This document shows positions 1-12,188 of a stretch of DNA of 64,000 nucleotides, in pieces (position 1 is the first letter of the stretch; each line of letters opens with the position of its first letter). The stretch is from Lingula anatina. Lineage: Eukaryota > Brachiopoda > Lingulata > Lingulida > Lingulidae. The notes below the pieces were generated by a model. The model had not been told where the DNA came from and ran no database searches. It worked only from the letters and a program-made list of their open reading frames with translations. Made by a program: the position numbers and the translations under genes. The DNA lies in contig NW_019775636.1 of the NCBI RefSeq assembly GCF_001039355.2, positions 137,802 to 201,801 on the forward strand. Reading direction: 5' to 3'.

Positions 1-458
1 TTATCTGTTATCACTGTCACATATCGCATATGTCGACAGATTTTCATGTATCTTTCAAATGCAATGAACAGCTTGTGATCCACAGAAATCACCACGCTTA
101 CCAAGTTCATGTATATTTTTAGAAAAGACAATTTGTCGGAAAGGATAAGTCGATTTTTCATCACACATGCTGCAACTCTATTGAACGGCATGCAAATAGT
201 TCCAGTCAGAAAACTGACTTCGGCAAGGCTTGCGATTGTAAAAATTGTCTTCTCTTGAAGTTCTTTATATTTTGCAAAGGCCAGTATAACGAGATCATTA
301 GCTCCCGTTACACTGACGGCCAAAATTGCATTATGAACAATAAGAGGCCAACAGTAAAGACTTAAGCAGGAAAAGTAGTCTACGTCTGTTGCATTTGCAG
401 TTGGCATCATCTCTTCTGAAACATTCAATCCAAACTCTTTCCAGGATTCTGTGGCCAT
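1..458 (-). CDS. 5' part of a class A (rhodopsin-like) GPCR, cut by the window edge
   Basis: An open frame of 152 codons runs from an ATG at 458 to the window edge with no stop. An in-frame TAG lies about 60 bp upstream with no other ATG between, which fixes the start. The N-terminus carries two N-glycosylation sequons (N12, N22). Three hydrophobic segments follow, at about residues 38-62, 72-92 and 108-134. Segment 3 ends in E-R-Y (135-137), the position of the DRY motif in rhodopsin-class receptors. The usual Asp of helix 2 is Glu (residue 80), and the helix 1 Gly-Asn pair reads Ala-Asn (53-54). The ligand is unknown. Divergent receptors like this are typical of lineage-expanded families in marine invertebrates. 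Helices 4-7 lie outside the window, and an intron further on cannot be excluded. Confidence 0.72.
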   Translation of the reverse strand, partial: MATESWKEFGLNVSEEMMPTANATDVDYFSCLSLYCWPLIVHNAILAVSVTGANDLVILAFAKYKELQEKTIFTIASLAEVSFLTGTICMPFNRVAACVMKNRLILSDKLSFLKIYMNLVSVVISVDHKLFIAFERYMKICRHMRYVTVITD

Positions 459-758
459 CTTGCTGTGCACAAGATAACACTTCTGGATAAAAACATTATT
501 TCCAGCACGAGAGAATTTTAATGGTCTCTAACGAATAACAGTAGAATTACTGTATTAACTTATTTCCCAAGCTTGTGTAACATGTGTCAATGAGTTTCTA
601 AATGTTGGAAGTTTTCTCTAATTCGAGAAGTCAGATAATGTATAGCACCTAGGCTATGAGTTTTCAGGTCTTCTAACTAGTGAGTGACCTCGCGTGGATG
701 GCAAGTCAATCTCCTGATTTCTAGAAATTTCTTCAAAATGGCGCCTTCTTGCAGAACC
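459..758. other. 5' flank of the partial GPCR, no gene seen
   Basis: No ORF, RNA gene or clear repeat. It contains the in-frame stop upstream of the receptor start and presumably its 5' leader and promoter. No TATA box stands out. Confidence 0.5.
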
Positions 759-829
759 TTATATTTCGGCTGCGTACTCATCTTTTGAATTTCTGGATCT
801 CCGCAGCTTTCTTTGCACTTTGACCCCAG

Positions 830-1130
830 GCACTACACTCTTCTCCGTGGGTACGATGCACCCTGGGTTCTTTACAACCCACATCTGACTGCTGATTCCT
901 CGGGTACCCTGTGTTTCTGCGTATCTGCAGATATCTTCATGGGTACAGTTTGCCCTGGGTCCTTGAACAGCCCTCACCTGAGCACTGACTGCTGATTTCC
1001 CCGGGTACCCTGAGTTTCTGGGTAACTACAAGTGTTGTGACTTGTACCTTCGTGGATACAGTACATCCTGATTTCTTTACAACCCAAATCTGAGCACTGA
1101 CACTTCGGGTACCCTGAGTTTCTCACTGAG
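830..1130. repeat. Degenerate tandem repeat, unit about 101-104 bp
   Basis: The block CGGGTACCCTG(A/T)GTTTCT recurs at 901, 1002 and 1106. The stretches between (a 'GATGCACCCTGGGTTCTTTACAACCC'-like segment and a 'GAGCACTGACTGCTGATT'-like segment) also recur with substitutions, giving about three degenerate units. The array lies directly downstream, on the minus strand, of the Gag zinc knuckle at 1214-1255. In the minus-strand frames the repeated block reads as a peptide containing E-T-Q-G-T-R-G, so it may be a repeated piece of the Gag tail. Confidence 0.75.
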
Positions 1131-1197
1131 CTTATTCTCAACGTCTGGGCCTCTGTTGCGGCCTGTGGAGGGTTGGCCTGGCGCCCCAACCCTGTTG

Positions 1198-1262
1198 ACT
1201 TTCCCACTTCTGGGCACTCCCTTCCAAAGTGAGCAGGGTTGCTGCACTTAAAGCACCTCTAT
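1198..1262 (-). pseudogene. Gag CCHC zinc knuckle, Ty3/Gypsy-like retrotransposon remnant
   Basis: On the minus strand the frame through 1255-1214 reads C-F-K-C-S-N-P-A-H-F-G-R-E-C. This is an exact C-x2-C-x4-H-x4-C knuckle, the RNA-binding motif of retroviral and retrotransposon Gag proteins. The frame stays open on both sides only over a short distance. No protease, reverse transcriptase or integrase motif is visible nearby, so this is a decayed fragment. Confidence 0.7.
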
Positions 1263-1970
1263 TCTTATTCGTTTCACTTAATCCCATACAAGTCATTAAT
1301 TGTCTAATATCTCGCAGAAAACGTATACCCTTTTTCAATACAATGACTTATCGCAACTGGCCGCTCTTGTACCTCCTCTTATATACATTGTGACGAAGGT
1401 ATCGACTTTGTCTTACTGCTTACGTGAGGTAAGTACAAACAACTTCCATGTTCCTTCGTATTCTTTCTATGTTATCTACGATTTCTTCATCACCCTACAA
1501 CCTCTTACATCGTTCTCCGTCGTTTACATTATATTCTGCGCTTAAGTACGACGAAGTCATGTCAATCAACTCTATTTACTCTACAAAACACTCCCCGCTT
1601 CTTATTCACTCATGGCTGTCAATTACTAACATTACAGCATTACATTTTTGACCGGCTTATAATTTCTTCGTATGCTATCGATATTATTTAAAATATTCTT
1701 TTGTCACATATTTGCCATTTACTTCACCAGTCCGACGCAGGTGGCTTAAACAGTCTCGAATGAAAACTACTCATCTCACGATTCTTTTTATCTTACTGCG
1801 TAATACACAATTTGCGCATCTCAAATTCCCCGCCCTATGAACTCATTTTCTCACCTGACTTACTTCTCTAACACATTCACGTTAAACGATAATAAATCCA
1901 TTTATACTAGGTCACCATTGCCCACTCCCTCCCTGGCCTCTACGTGAGATGCCTGGGCAGTAGTTAGGCT
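1256..1970. other. AT-rich spacer separating two Gag fragments
   Basis: This block of about 700 bp lies between the zinc knuckle and the upstream Gag piece. It has only short ORFs with low-complexity translations and no recognisable domain. It may be an insertion into the old element or simply decayed sequence. Confidence 0.35.
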
Positions 1971-1974
1971 GGCT

Positions 1975-2222
1975 GTCTACTGAGCTCCTGGCGGACATCT
2001 TTTGATGCCCTCTCCATTTCCCGAATGGTGCGTATTATCTGCGCCAGTTCGTAGCTAGAGCTTTCCTCTTAGGGTACCACCGTGGCTGGCCCATTTGCCC
2101 CGGTGGCGCAACTTCTTGCCAGCACTCTCCATGGTGACCCTCATTTCCCTGTGCATCTTAGCCAGCTGCATAGCATCCCTCATGGTGGCTGGCTGTCGCT
2201 TGTAGATTGACTGTCCGGACTT
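1975..2222 (-). pseudogene. Decayed Gag C-terminal region with a stop and frame change
   Basis: Read on the minus strand, this is clearly more GC-rich than its surroundings. It encodes a charged helical stretch containing P-A-T-M-R-D-A-M-Q-L-A-K-M-H-R-E-M. This resembles the P-x-T-h-x-E-A-h-x-L-A segment that many Ty3/Gypsy Gag proteins carry shortly before their zinc knuckle. The frame then hits TAG. The next 32 codons are open in a neighbouring frame and look coiled-coil-like (S-S-S-Y-E-L-A-Q-I-I-R-T-I-R-E-M), ending in TAA. The order on the minus strand (this piece, then the CCHC knuckle) fits a Gag. The assignment rests on pattern recognition. Confidence 0.5.
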
Positions 2223-3830
2223 GGTATCAATCTTACATAATATTTCACACCTTATAAGTAATAATTTTACTGTTCTTGTGTCAAGCCTGGTAATCTTTTA
2301 GAAGTGCATGTACATTGGAAGGATTTCTTGTGTTTGTGTCCACCTTGGTTTGAAGTAATTACATGTATACCAATCAGTTTATGATTTTTCTGATTGACGT
2401 TGTATTAAATTGATAAAGTTAAACATAAAGATTTCAGCAATACTAAAAAAGGGAGAAATTTGGATTGAAGTTCTTAACAGACCTTTATTGTAAATGTACC
2501 ATGTATATTTCATATAGTTCAGTCAAATATATTCTGTTGGTGCTACAACCTGGGTCCGTGTTATTCTTTTCCGTATGCACTGTTGACTGTAGTAGGAATA
2601 TTAACTGCATCTCGGATTTTCAAAATAGACCATTTCTAAACGGGATACGTATTCACAATATATTCGCAACCCAACGGCTTTTCTGCTGTACAACTCTCAA
2701 CAATACACAATATTTTTCAACACAGGAAATACGTAATCAGGTTCAATGCTGCGTACATGTAATCATCATTTCCCATCTAAAATATGCTAGTAAAACGAGT
2801 AGTCATTAATATTTTCGGGGACAATGAAATAATATTCGTAACATCAGGAAAACATACAAATGAATATTCCTTTCATGTTTCTTTGTACAGATTACATTAA
2901 CAAATCAAAATATGATAAATTACGAGTCGAGAAAGTGTAGGTTTTACAGTAAAATTGCCTATTGCTTACTTTTTTTATTTAAATCTCTGCTCCCTTTACA
3001 TAAATCTAACAGTGGCACATCCAGCACCGCCGTTAAGCACAAAGAACAATGCAGAATCAAATAAAAGCAGCCCACAGCAGATCTGTACCATTTATTTGAC
3101 ATCACGTTTTGGTTCTGCGTGTTGCATATTGTGTCAGGGACGCAATTTGGCGCCACCCCAAGTCGAGTCCATGGATCCAGATATACATTAATAATGACAG
3201 TCCGTGTTGGTGCCAGTTCAGAAAGGATTCCACTATTATAGAACTCTGAAATTCAAGGTATATTGACTTCCCGTTGTTTTAATTTCTTTAAGAGCATGGC
3301 ATTATCCCTCTTTTATATGCCCTCCGAAGTTATTATGCCTTTTGATACTGTACTAGTATATGCATAGGTGCGTAAGGGTTAGCCTGAGTATAAGGAAATC
3401 GGGTCCCTACAGGGGCACAGTATTTAAATCTTGGCTCCATTCTATCAGGCGTATGGAGAGGCCTGTGAGTGGGCGATAAACCATTACAGGATTAAGCGGT
3501 CTTCTTTTCATGAAGGGTCCGCCATATTTGAGCTTTGGACCAGTTGATACTCGGATCTTTTATTCTGAGTGGCCCCTACATCTTATGACCGATCAACAGA
3601 CGAAATACCTACACGTATCACTTACGTTTTTTCTATATCAAGAGCTACTGATAAGAGAGAGAAACTTTTTTCCTGCCCTAAATAGGTGACTGGTGAACGT
3701 ATTCAGTGCAGCCAGGGTATGTTGACACTTCTTATTGGCATTGTGTTGACACGGGGACCGATAGAATTGATGGCATTAAGATATGGCCTGCGTGTGTTTG
3801 GTCTTGTGGCAAGCGGACTTCTGTTGATAG
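2223..3830. other. Intergenic sequence, no gene recognised
   Basis: Only short ORFs with no recognisable domain. The longest (2465-2809, plus, 114 codons) is Cys- and Ile-rich, has no domain, and fits chance in AT-rich DNA. No large repeat was seen. Confidence 0.4.
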
Positions 3831-3835
3831 CACCA

Positions 3836-3892
3836 AGCTCAGCTATCTTCGACCAGCTCAGCTATCTTAGACAAGCTCATCTATCTTAGACA
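3836..3892 (+). repeat. Three tandem 19-bp units upstream of the alkaline phosphatase start
   Basis: Units at 3836-3854, 3855-3873 and 3874-3892 share the form AGCTCAGCTATCTTAGACA with one to three changes. Each contains CTATCTT, the complement of an AAGATAG GATA-factor core. The array ends 250 bp upstream of the phosphatase ATG. Confidence 0.8.
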
Positions 3893-4142
3893 AACCTCGA
3901 GACAAGAAACCCGGTTGATACATCTGACCATACATATATTACATTTACTTGAAAACATCTCTAAGTAAGGATTGGTGGTCAAAAACAGGAGCAAAAGGCT
4001 TTTCACAGCGGGCACGTTGACTTGACCATCGAGGTGTAAAAGGAACCGGATTCTCGTGGACATATCCCAGCAAATAAAGCCTGTTCGGCCTCAAGGGTAC
4101 TCTGGAGAGATAAAAATTGCGTCTTGGGTCCTTTAAAAGAAC

Positions 4143-4221
4143 ATGGCGCCTTTAAATGGATGGTTCGTAGTATGGTGCCTGCTTCTGATGGTGGGAACGC
4201 AAGAAGCTCTTGAACCTCAGT
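4143..4221 (+). CDS. ALPL-like: Alkaline phosphatase exon 1 (signal peptide)
   Basis: Encodes Met plus 25 residues with a hydrophobic core ([10 protein letters not shown]) and a charged tail, then a perfect GTAAGT donor at 4222. It leaves one base (T), which joins TG at the start of exon 2 to give Leu27. The exon is below usual ORF size cut-offs. Its support is the exact phase match, the correct N-terminal position and the resulting normal family length. The ATG has A at -3 and G at +4. An untranslated exon further upstream cannot be excluded. Confidence 0.85.
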
Positions 4222-7200
4222 GTAAGTGTCATGGACAGTCGCTATAGTAACTGTTCTCAGATGAGTATAATTGCTTTGCAATAGATAAGTTTCTGAAACC
4301 AGTAGTCATTGATGACTAAAATACTTGTACAGGGAGCATAGTCAGACCTGTAGCCAGGGGGAGCTTGGAGGGAGTTGAGCGAACCGCCCTTTTTGCCAGG
4401 TAAAGTCTGCTTTGGGTAAAAAAATGATCTAGGTACACAAAGGATTTATGGCAAAAGGTCCACTTTTGCAGAAAAACAACTCCCCATTTGAAATTGCTGT
4501 CTACGGACCTTGAAGTATTCTTCGTCCTTTTACGGCCATTGCGGTCCGTTTTCACAAAATAATTTTACTTATCTACAGTGCGAAACATTTTAGATCAAAA
4601 TTTGTTCTTCTGGGCCACATGGTTGTCCACATAAATAGAACAGAAACTGGCACGGGTCTGAAACATGCTCCACGTCATTTGTGTTATAGGGCCGACTGCA
4701 GAGAAGGAGCTATATTTAAACTTACTGGACAAATATAGGCCTACTGTCTTACTGGGGTTTAATTAGATTTATGTGTGGGTCCTTAAGGTAAATAATTTTT
4801 TTTCTCTCTTTCTTTATTTATTTATTCATATATTTGATCCTTATGTTACCCTTGCCGGCATTCTTTTTTAATATTCACTGTGCAACAATCTTCCATTTTA
4901 ACAGACTGCCGTTTATTCGCTGGAAGAAATGATCGATATATTTTAAACAATTATTTAAAACTCAGTGCGGGACCTACTTGGCCCATTTGGGCGTAGACTG
5001 GAGTGTAAAAGCTTCCGTTGACTTTGGTTTAATTGGCCGAAGAATTCTCAAACGTCAAATATGGACTGTTATTAAGCTACAGAAAAACTGGTTCCGAGCA
5101 CTGCGCATCTGCCAGCCCAGATGGTCTGGAGCAGGGACGAATCCAGGACACCCCCCCTCTAAACTCGCCACTGGTCTGGAGGGGTAACCCTGTGTAACTT
5201 TGGCCATATGCCCTGACCCCCGGAGGTCCTGAAAGGTCTAAATTGTTGGGAGCCACAAAGCACCCACATCCCTGCCCACTGTGAACCAGGTAGTAACCCA
5301 CACTGGTCCTATATGGGCCACATTACGGCCTGCTACCAGGAACCCCATTGAAGGGAAGTCATCAGTGACAAGTACACTATAGAGTATATCTAATCATAAG
5401 TCAATACTTGAGTCATCGCTTGAAGTATGAGGTAATTGGGATGTTCTACTTTAGTATATCTGCAGACAGAGATTTATGTTATACATATTTACTTAATCAG
5501 AGTTAAATTGCCTTCAGTGGCAAAGTGTCATGTGATAAATGTGTTTACTAAGAATTAGCATGTATTGCGACACGCATGAAGTCCAGCTGGTCACCCATTT
5601 TGAAAGGAGTCGAGAAAAGTACTTCACGTGTAATAACTTGCATAGTAATCATAAATAATATAAGAAATACCCATCTTGCATAACCATAGAAAATAAACGA
5701 AATTCTCTAGCAATATTCGTATAAGCGCTAGCCTCTGCTACATGTATTTTTCAGTCTTCATGCCTAGTCAACTAGGCCTACATGTCTATTATATATATGA
5801 TCATGTATATATATGATCATGTGCAAAATTTACAAAAAAAATAGGTCTACAGGACATTGTGCAGCGCTTTAGTGTAGTTGGATGTAAATAAATACTCGAT
5901 TTTTCTCATTTATACATATACATGAGTTACTACGATCTGGAGATTTTTGCAAGCGTAAATCATGAACCTAAGAGGCAAAAGGGGGGGGGGGGATTATTAT
6001 CAGCTTAATTGTCTGGCACTCCCCTTAGCAAAGCAACATAAACAACTTCATGGACTGCAAAGTTTTCCCGACTTTACCCAAGTACTTAAAAGCTTCCAGT
6101 ACAAGGGGGCGTGCCAGACATTAAGCTGATTACATCGACTGCGCCCTAGCGAGAATCCCCGCCGAGATAGATCGGTCCTGCTACATGTAGTGCGATAACT
6201 GCTATTTTGAACACAGCCTGGGTCCCTATTAGTTCGCAGTTTTAACTGATTACGTTAGCAACATGTATTCAACTGATGTCTCGTAAAGACACTTTGGCCC
6301 TCACTGTGTCACCTTTTTGCTCTGATAACTGGAAGTTTCGCATATTCTTTTGGACTGCGTTTGAGGGACCATTCTCAGACTCTATCGTACTAACTGTGGA
6401 TCGATCCATCTCCGAGGGGATTATCGCTAAATTGCAATCAACTTAAGCGGCTTAGATATCTGTCGCGCCTACTGAAGCTGCTAGGGAGTAATTAATTATC
6501 GCTAATAGCTTCAGTAGGCGTGACAGACATCTAAGCCGCTTAAGCTGAAAGTAATTTAGCGAGAAATCTCTCGGAGATGGATCGATCCTGTTAGATCGAT
6601 CTAGGAGACCATTCCCAGAGACTTTCGTACTAACTTTGGATCGATCTATCTCCAAGGGGATTCTCACTAAATTGCTGTCAACTTTAGCAGCTCAAATATC
6701 TGTCACGCCTTCTAAAGCTGTTAGGGGCGCCGAGCGTGCACTAAAGTTAATTATTGCATTGGTATCAGTATCATACGCTTTGTCACTGGGTAATGTGTTC
6801 TGTTTAAATCTGAACAAAGTTCTCGTACAGTTTTTTTTTCTGTTTATCTATGATAGTGGTACATGTAGGTGTCAAACCAACAAACATGCGTTACGCTCAC
6901 GCACGTGAACGATAAGGTATTTTTTCTAGGGGGGGGGGACAAAAACCTTGATGACGTACACGTGTACTAAGCTTCTGTTTGTTCCATTTGTTTCTGTTTA
7001 CTTATTCCAATCTATGAACTGAGATGAAAACGTGAGCAAACAAAGATAAGCACTCCCAAGGGCGCGTATGGCCTACATAGCATATTATATTAAAAAAGAG
7101 TATTCATGGGGTATTTTTGTTGCCCCTGAAAAAAAGCCACTTTTTATTTCGCAAGATGCGTGAAACGTTTCTATAATTCAACGTGATCCGTGAAGCACCC

Positions 7201-8868
7201 CATGCCCGTTACTCGTGAATACGACTTTTTATTATTCTTTGTCCTTTGTGAAACGAATTCATTATGCCCGATGATTCGTGATTTTCAACTCATATTTACA
7301 ATCAAATATGAATTAAGTTTTATTTGTGATTTGTATGGTAGTCTTAACATGTGGCCATTCATTTAAAACTGCATGTATGTTATTTAATTAGAAATTATCT
7401 AAAACATCGAACCAATTAAACAGCGCTGATGCTTACAGCAATAATTCTTGAGTAAGAAAAATAATGTCAGAGACATTTTGTGTGAAAAAAATTTAAATAT
7501 AAACACTCAGTAGGTCATTATCTATCTCATTCAGTGAAGGACTACTGGTATAAGCTGGCGCAAGAAGAACTGAAGAAGGCGCTTAATACGAAGCCAAACA
7601 CCAACGTTGCCAAAAATGTCATCTTGTTCCTAGGCGACGGAATGGGCGTGTCCACCCTGACGGCCGCCAGGATATATAAAGGACAGCAAGCAGGAAGACC
7701 GGGAGAGGAGGGGACTCTGGCCTTCGAAAGCTTCCCGCATGCTGGTTTGGCGAAGGTATTAATTGTTAGTCAAGCAGGCGTTAAAGTTGTAGATTTAATC
7801 TTCCTTGTCGTCTTCTTTTTCTCTTCCATGTAACGTTTTACAAACCGAACTCATTTCTGCCAACAGGTTCCTCTCTATCTGTACATAATGCATGTGTTAT
7901 CACTGACTACATGTACTTTAGTTACATGTATTCAAAAGCCGACCTTTGGAAATCGTGACAAAGCATTTTGAAAGGGCGTTGAATGCTTTGCATAGACATT
8001 TCTGGAGTTTATGGCGAATGTAGGCTTTACAATCGTTCTCTCTCTCTGTTTAATATATGGAGGAACGATAATTTTACAGCATACATAAATAAATTGTGAA
8101 ATATATGTCCAGCCATTCAAATATGTTGGTGCGTTCACTCGCTTGCTATTTTATTCCTTTTCTTTTCATTTTGTTCATCTTTGAAATTAATGTTACCTTT
8201 GGGCCATTTTTAGACCTACAACACGGACCGGCAGACGGCGGACTCGGCGGGAACGGCAACCGCCTTCTTGTGTGGCGCCAAAACCAAGTCAGGGCTTATT
8301 GGTCTGGACGACCGCGCTGTTAGGGGCAACTGCTCGTCCGAAAAGGGCGGGGCCATCAGCTCTATACTGAAATGGTCGAACTCCGAAGGTAAACAGGCTG
8401 ACGTTAAAGTCAAGGGACAGGCGTTGGTTGTATGTAGATTGCAGAAAGTATAGTGTAGATTCTCGAAAGATATGGAAAATGCATTTGAAGTCTTAGACCT
8501 CAGTGCTAATGAAGGGATCATTATTTTCCTTTATTTTGTGTTATTTTTTATTTTTATTGTAGCTCTATAGGCCGTAGATCTATACTTGTTCTTCGCCGTT
8601 TTCTTTTTCTCACGTTTTGAAAACCAAGCCGTTTCTACTTGGTGTATTATTTACTGGAGCAACAAAGAAGTCGCAATCAAAGCTTACAATGAAGAATGCA
8701 CCCTCAGAAATCGTTACCACAACTATCACAACTAACACAATGAATGCTTTTGTGTTCGTTCATTTGTCCATTTCTTTCGTTATTTAAATCTTTTTTTTTT
8801 TCGTGTGTGTGTGTGTGTGTGTGTGTGCCCGTGTGTATGTGTGTGTATGTACGTGTGTATGTGTGTTT

Positions 8869-8903
<35 letters not shown>

Positions 8904-9116
8904 TCTGTTTTCAGGCAAATCAACAGGTGTGGTAAGCACAGCCCGTGTCACCCATGCCACGCCAGCATCCGGGTACGCACACTCCGCTGACAGGAACTGG
9001 GAGGCGGACGCTGATATGCCGGAAAGCGCTCGCACTGGTTGCTCTGACATCGCCGCACAGCTCGTCGGTGAAGACGGTTCTTTTTTAAACGTACGTTTTA
9101 AGCCACCCTCTCTCTC

Positions 9117-9162
<46 letters not shown>

Positions 9163-9584
9163 AGATAAGTTCACCGCGAACGTTGAATAATCTACTTACT
9201 ATTTTTTAAAACCCCTCCCCTTGTTTCAAACATACTCGTATAATCACCAGCATTTCTGTTTCCTACTAATGAGCTTAATGAGCCCATTAACTGTGTTGCG
9301 CCAGTAGTTAATCCGTTAATCTGGCTGCATTCTGCGAAAGTCCCTGTGGTGTAAGCGCGCTGAATCGAGTACGATAGCTCCATTGTGAGCGCACCTTTAT
9401 TTCCTTACAGGTAATCTTAGGAGGTGGACGAAGTAAGTTTTTACCCAACACAACAGCAGACCCTGAATGGCCAGGTAAAAATGGCTCCAGGGTGGACGGC
9501 AGGAATTTGATTGAGGTAAATCTATTGAATATGTCAAACGCCCGCAATGTACTGGTAATGATAGGCTTCTAGATAATGTTTACT

Positions 9585-9653
<69 letters not shown>

Positions 9654-12156
9654 ACTTAAATTGTTGAATTAAAATAAAAGCGACACATCCTTTGCACCAA
9701 AAAAAAAAAAAAATGCAAAAAGTAAAGTAAATTTTAGTTCTTATACATGTATTTAATTTTAGTTGTTATACATGTATACCGCCTTCCGCATCTCAGTGTG
9801 GTTTACTTTAGACGCCTGATCATTTTTGGTTCTGATATAGACTGGGTGTTGATGTTTCGGCCTCCTTGGGGAGTATACACATGTACAGCCCGGCTGTCGT
9901 ATGGGGCGCTGAATACTAGAAAACGAACAATATCTGCCGCTTCCAGACCAGGAACTTTACCCGCGCTTCAACCCGTTAATGCTGAGTGTACAGCGTCCTC
10001 CCGCTCCGGAGGTGGCCAGTCTGACTACAAGGCGTTCAGCATATTTACCGGTATCATTTAGATGATATTCTTGAGTAGTACTTCTAATTTGTTATATAAT
10101 TATTATTTATATAATTAATTTTTAGGACTGGTCGAAATCTAAAAAGGAGCCGTCAAGGGCACGTTATGTTTGGAACTTAGATGGGTTCAAGGCCGTTGAC
10201 CCGATAGGCACAGATTACTTATTGGGTAAGATACTAAGGCGCACGCGCGCGTCTGCGCGTTTAATCGTGGCAGTGCGCGTTAATTTTTTCACGACAGGGA
10301 ATGGGCATCTTATTAGTATCTAGTTAACATGGAATGTGTACATGCGTATTTTTGAAATCATGTCGAGCATTTTGAAGCTGTACATATACATGTACTTGGG
10401 TGCGCAGATGCGCATTGGTACCAGTGTATAGCACACTAAATCTGGATCTCAAATCATCACCAAACTCTAATCACTGTAAAGTTGCAGTCAGTTTCAAGTG
10501 TATTATACATTGTAATCACGCTGTAAGACGCTCAAAATCAAGTGATGTACAGCTAACTCCCTCAAGCACTGGTGCACATGTTAAGGTTTTTTCTTCAATA
10601 GCAGCGTTGATACATATATGTGCATGTACATGCAGTGTGCGTAAATCTATGCATGGTTAAATATTTAAACTTTCCCTTCCTTATGTGGTTTATTACCTTT
10701 ATCAGTGCAACTTATCTCATGTTGATTTCTGTTGAATAATGACACTCGATCTGCTCCTAATCATAAACAAATAATTCACTGTGCACAGGTTTGTTTGAAC
10801 CAAGTCATATGCAGTACGAATTAGACCGAAACAAGGCGAAGGAGCCGTCATTAGCTGAAATGACAGAAAAAGCCATCAAAATGCTGCGGAAAAACCCAAA
10901 GGGATTCTTCCTGTTGGTGGAAGGTACGGACATTCCATGATGTCATTTTATCAAGGTTAATTATGTTTTTGGTAAGATGAAATAGACAGACGCGAATATT
11001 TTGGTACTTTTTCAAACACAAACAACAAAAACATAGATTTCATTCTATTTTAGTACATTTTAATGACATTTTAATGATGTTCATCGCAGGAAAAAAACTG
11101 GTTACGATGATAAAGCAACGTTTTGATATTAGGCCTTACATACCACAAGTTATTGCAGCTATCATAGCACCCCGTTTTCTCCTTAGGTGGACGAATAGAC
11201 CATGGTCATCACAATAGCACGGCGCATAAGGCGCTGGCCGATACCATAGCCATGGACAAGGCAGTCACTAAGGCCCTAGAACTGACCGATACAGAGGACA
11301 CATTGATAGTGGTCACGGCTGATCACTCGCACGTGTTCACTATTGGAGGATATGCTTCAAGGGGGAACAATATACTGGGTGAGTACCGGTAGGTGGCAGC
11401 ACGGGTGCCGAATTCACTGGTAGGGCCTATCTAGACATCAAGAATCTCGGCAAAAGGGAGGGCGCATAGATTTTTTGTTTCGCTTCGTTCGGCTTATTAA
11501 AAATGGAATTGCATTTTTTACTGCTCGTTTGCTTCTTAAATTATCTTAAGATCCCTGTATCTGTTTTTCTGTAATGTTTTTTATCTTTTTTCTTTTCTTT
11601 CTTTCTTTGCTTTTTTCTTTTTACCATAGGGACTTTTTATACCTTTTTCAATCCATGATTTTCTGCTCTCTCCTTTTTTATGCATATAGTCTGTCATAAG
11701 TCTTTATTTAATCATCATTTTCGTATTAGAGGTTAACACATTCTGAAGAATTTACAATACATTAATACGTTTTCCCCTTCAACAGGAATAACGGACAAGG
11801 ATAAGGATAAAAATGGCACTGCCTACACATCGCTGCTGTACGCGAACGGTCCGGGCTATGAGGCGCCACGACCAGACCCCGCGCCCATCAACACAAGTGA
11901 GTTTTTACGTACTCAGCAGCCATAATACTGTAGTTGCGGATATGAGGGACTTTTACAATGTAAATAACCACTCACCCAATAAATAAATAAATAAATAAAT
12001 ATTTAATAAATAAAAGATAGCGTTGAATATTGCTGAAGTCTCTCCCAACGTCCTCAGTTCAACTTCTACTGTTACAGAACTTATAGGCCTACTAGTATAT
12101 GATAGGGCCTCTAGTTTAGTTTACTCATGCTAGAAAGTTGCCCAGATAGATAGGCA

Positions 12157-12188
<32 letters not shown>

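Larger units (their letters stand above)
4222..7534 (+). other. Alkaline phosphatase intron 1 (3.3 kb) with foldback elements
   Basis: Bounded by GTAAGT and a pyrimidine-rich CTCATTCAG. It carries the foldback repeats at about 5998-6735, G runs at about 5980-5992 and 6931-6939, and several TACATGTA octamers. No coding sequence is recognised inside. Its size relative to the other introns (263-621 bp) is partly explained by the insertions. Confidence 0.8.

Noticed and set aside
7534-7833. An ORF starting at a GTG and running through exon 2 into the intron as a protein of its own
   Set aside because: The G at 7534 is the end of the splice acceptor and the frame leaves the phosphatase homology at 7755, where a GT donor lies. 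The real protein continues in exon 3.
8216-8521. Minus-strand ORF of 101 codons across phosphatase exon 3
   Set aside because: Shadow of the conserved plus-strand exon. Its translation has no domain.
8744-9168. Cys/Val-rich and Leu/Tyr-rich ORFs over the TG and TTTA arrays
   Set aside because: Translations of simple repeats joined to exon 4.
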